64,000 nucleotides of DNA from Colletotrichum lupini. Its lineage: Eukaryota; Ascomycota; Sordariomycetes; Glomerellales; Glomerellaceae. The number at the start of each line of letters is the position of its first letter. Within the stretch, counting starts at the first letter, position 1. A model generated the notes under the pieces. It did no database searches, was not told the origin of the DNA, and was given only the letters and a program-made list of their open reading frames with translations. Where the stretch lies: the NCBI RefSeq assembly GCF_023278565.1, contig NC_064681.1:1364001-1428000 (forward strand), written 5' to 3'. Position numbers and translations under genes: made by a program. This document shows, piece after piece, positions 61,201 to 64,000 of this stretch.

Positions 61201-62594
61201 TGCAGCTGCCAACATTCATAGCAGCGCCCAGGATATCCGTCGTATTGAATTCAAAGAAGACAATCACACCATCTTCTCGAGCCAGGTAGATAAGATCCTT
61301 AGTGTCGTAGTAGCGCCGCCTCCGTACCGGTCTATCCCAAGCTGTCCAAAGGGGTACACTAGTACCGTGATGAAAAGGGCTCGCGGGGTGGGTGAAAGGA
61401 TTGATTGTTTCAATGTTAGGGGGCCCTTGAAGAGGGTCCTTGCATATGCCAAGCGCGTGTTCGGAAACTGCGAAAAAGGAACTTCTCACTGTCAGAGGAA
61501 TGATGAGAAGAGGGAGGCGATGTTCTGGTGCGATGCGATGACCACGCTTTTCTTCGGCCAGCACTTGGCCAAGATCGTCTCCCCGCTCCCATTCGTAGAT
61601 GACCATCTTAGACCTATCGGCCTTTGCGATGATGAGAAGGAGGATGACGTGGCTTTCGTCCTCGGGACGAGGATAAAGAAACTCCATCTTGAGAATGGTA
61701 CCTTGGACTGCTCTTGGGTGGTGCGCCCTAATGGGTTTAATGGCCTTGTCAAGTATCAACTGATCGCCCATTGCCTCCATGGACTCTAGCTCGTAAACGA
61801 CAAATTTGTTCTGGGCGTCCGCGACTGCAATATAGCGAGACCTGGGATCGACAGCTACGTGGAATCCCAAGTGGCCTAATCTCCTTGCTGGGTTGTGGAA
61901 CGGCGATGCAACGAACTCCAGGGTGTCTCTCTCATCATCTCTTTTGATGAAGAGGAAGACAAAGGAACCTGATTCGAGGATGAGGAGCAATAAGTGCGGT
62001 GGGAACTGTCCATGAGAAGTACTGATGCCAGATCCAGAGCCAATGTCGGCCATGTGGGTGTCGTCATCTTCGTCTTCGCTTTTTATGTGGTCATGGCCAG
62101 GGTCGTCTGGGACAACGCGAAAGTGCTCGTACTTGTTTCCAATAACAAGCGCATTTCGAATACGACAGCCAAAGTCGTTCTTGCGCAGCACCTCCTGAAG
62201 CTGTCCATCCTTGCGCAACTCATTGATGCTCACGTAACGATCCTAATTTTGTAAGCTTCTTCACATACTCTGGAGATATTGTGCAAGGAAAAGGGCAGTG
62301 AGGCTCGAGGAATGGTATATCCAAGCCTCCAGATGAGCTTGATAAAGATATTGAGTAACTCACCCCAACGAAGGCAACATCGTTATGATGTGCAGACCTC
62401 AGGCGAGCAGGCAAGACCCATCGAGCAATGGGGCTATCGATGACAGTTCTCGTCAAGATACCACAGCTTGGCGGAGCGGGGAGTGAAGGAGCGACAGCGG
62501 AGGTATTTGTGGTTGAGCCCCTCAGAACAGTTTGGAGGTCAATAGTCTCCGTCACCCAAGCACCGTTTCTAAAGACGTTTGTCTGGAAGGCCAT
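58297..62594 (-). CDS. mms1: MMS1/DDB1/CPSF-A-family beta-propeller protein
   Basis: Four minus-strand exons (62594-62364, 62242-60540, 60480-60167, 60113-58297) give 1354 aa. MAFQTNVFRNGAWVTETID starts the protein. The N-terminal half carries the MMS1-N type propeller (SPIARWVLPARLRSA, then RNALVIGNKYEHFRVVPD; LLLLILESGSFVFLF; FHVAVDPRSRYIAVADAQNKFVVYELE; WDRPVRRRRYYDTKDLIYLAREDGVIVFFEF). The C-terminal half has the CPSF-A-type pattern with EYLDGLDDGKWTASFQEDNDPHLTRYFD at the end. Members either act as cullin adaptors (DDB1, Mms1 with Rtt101) or RNA-processing subunits (Rse1, Cft1). The length and the divergent N-terminus favour the Mms1-like group, often labelled CPSF-A or thermotolerance protein in fungi; that choice rests on memory. 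Role would be replication-stress or DNA-alkylation tolerance. Confidence 0.78.
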
Positions 62595-64000
62595 TTCGAC
62601 AGGTCTTGTTATGTCAACATGGTTGACAGTGGAGTGAAAATCTGTAGTAACGGGTTGAGTAGAGGCCGAGAGAGGTGAAGTCGGAACAGAGGTATTTCGG
62701 ATTTGCGGCGGGGGATATGGATACCAGATTGCCGGGTCGCGTGATTCGAAATGCCAAACCGATCAGACTGTAAGGTATGACGGTGCTGTGATTTTGTCTC
62801 CGATTCCAGGGCCACTGGAATGGCAAGCAGCGGCCGTACGACTCGAATGCGACTGGGCCGGGGCTATCTGCTGAGGAACAATCTGAGGTGAGGCAAGGAG
62901 ACAGGTAGGCAACGGCGCCATGGAATGAATGGCTCCAGGTTGTGACGGTTGGGCGGAGCAAAGGTTGGTTTTAGAGTCAGTCGTACTGGGTGTAAGGCAA
63001 GAGGTACGGGCATGTTAGCTAGCTGGTGGGGCACCACGTTGCATGGAGTATTGGAGCACGAGCTTACCTGAGAGAAAGCACCACCTCACCACACCTCAGT
63101 GTCCCAAGTGAGGGCTTTCCAACCTACCTATGGGAGACAGTAGCATGCAGGTAGCCAATAGCTGCAAAACACCTTGCATGACCGTTTTTGTCAGTATCTA
63201 CCTACCTAGACACCTACCTCAACTTACCTTGCCTTACCTTGGGCAAGTAAGGCAAGATCAAGTATACGGTGCTAAAGCAAAGTAAGGCAGATAGGGACGG
63301 CACGTACAGTAAGCCCTGGTTGTGCAGTAAGGTAGGTATGTGATGTAGGGCGGCAGGCACATCGGATGTGCGTGGGCGCGAGCAAAACACCGTGGAACAG
63401 AAGTGGTTGGCTACCATACCACCAAACATCACACATACCAACTAAGGCATCAATGATCAAAGAAAAAAGACCTTATCCCAGCCTACCTTACCTCGGACAA
63501 CGCTCTACTTTACAACCCTCGCCTAATTCGATCTCGGTAGCGTAAACCTAAGAATGCAAGTCTGAGGCACCCAGAACCCTAGCAACCCGAGTCATCTTAT
63601 GCAATCATCGCTAATCAGAGTGTATTACAACCATATGAAGTCGGGACAGGTAGGGTATTTGCCGCTGCTCCTTGCGGCCCTAGAAGGCTTCGATGAGAAC
63701 CCGATCGGTTGGCGTTGTGGCGCGCTGGACCCTGATTCATCTCAAGCCCTTCGCAGTACTTCAAGTGGGGTACCCTAGAACATCCCAAGAATGCAGCTTG
63801 TTGAATTCGCGGAAAATACCCTTCTCGGCCGAGGTACCTGGGCTGTGTCTTGGGTTGTGTCTCGACCACTGCGTGTGATTTGCATCTCAGCCGGGCTCTC
63901 TCTCCACTGTGACGGGACTTCGGTCAGTAAGGTAATGGAACGTCGGTGGTGAGCTAGCCATGTGGATTGTTGCTGACTTGCTGAAGCATCGTGCATGCGC
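62595..64000. other. Intergenic at the window's right end
   Basis: No supported gene. TACCT/AGGTA and AAGGTAAGGCA-type words are dense around 63190-63350. Frames on both strands stay under 120 codons with no domain. Confidence 0.45.

Overview
This is nuclear DNA of a filamentous ascomycete (Pezizomycotina). The gene set suggests Sordariomycetes, but I cannot name the genus. Three things support this. Introns are short (about 50-80 nt) with GT..AG ends and CTAAC/CTGAC-type branch points. Typical filamentous-fungal genes are present: a fused molybdo-cytochrome nitrate reductase, a QRRRW chitin synthase and a PRC2 EED subunit. There is also a strongly AT-rich, TpA-rich block of the kind left by repeat-induced point mutation (RIP). 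I see no tRNA, rRNA, CRISPR array or intact transposon.

Layout: 1-573 (+) is the 3' end of an unidentified gene. 710-2859 (-) is the Polycomb subunit EED, split into ten exons including a 21-nt microexon. 2860-11566 is gene-poor. It contains the AT-rich block (about 8545-9325) bracketed by a 14-bp direct repeat, then the simple-sequence-rich leader of a PAS-domain protein (11567-13625, +). Next come a Yip4/YIPF6-like Golgi protein (14612-15656, +), a Yrb2-like Ran-binding protein (17275-18927, +), an HRQ1-type helicase (19613-23218, +), an RRM protein (24943-26022, +) and a CAX-family cation exchanger with altered signature motifs (28615-30150, +).

Nitrate reductase (33558-30779, -) and the nonsense-mediated-decay factor UPF2/NMD2 (36513-40532, +) are divergent across about 3 kb that carries NIT4/NirA-like and GATA sites. 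After a 4.9-kb gene-free stretch come a chitin synthase (45468-48044, +), an Hsp110/SSE1 co-chaperone (50128-52768, +), convergent eIF5B (56954-53566, -) and an MMS1/DDB1-like beta-propeller protein (62594-58297, -). The last 1.4 kb is intergenic.

These are mostly independent core genes, not a pathway cluster. Several act in RNA and protein homeostasis (RRM protein, UPF2, Hsp110, eIF5B, Yrb2) and several in chromatin or DNA maintenance (EED, HRQ1, MMS1-like). I found no convincing new multi-gene system. The most interesting signals are at gene-structure and promoter level: a stop-free in-frame intron (exitron candidate) in Hsp110, the EED microexon, tiny UPF2 leader exons, a helically phased ACCGCC array upstream of a TATA box, a PAS fold apparently split by a disordered insert, a CAX protein lacking its signature asparagines, and recurrent intergenic words (TACGGAGTA, GGATAC, TACCT/AGGTA).
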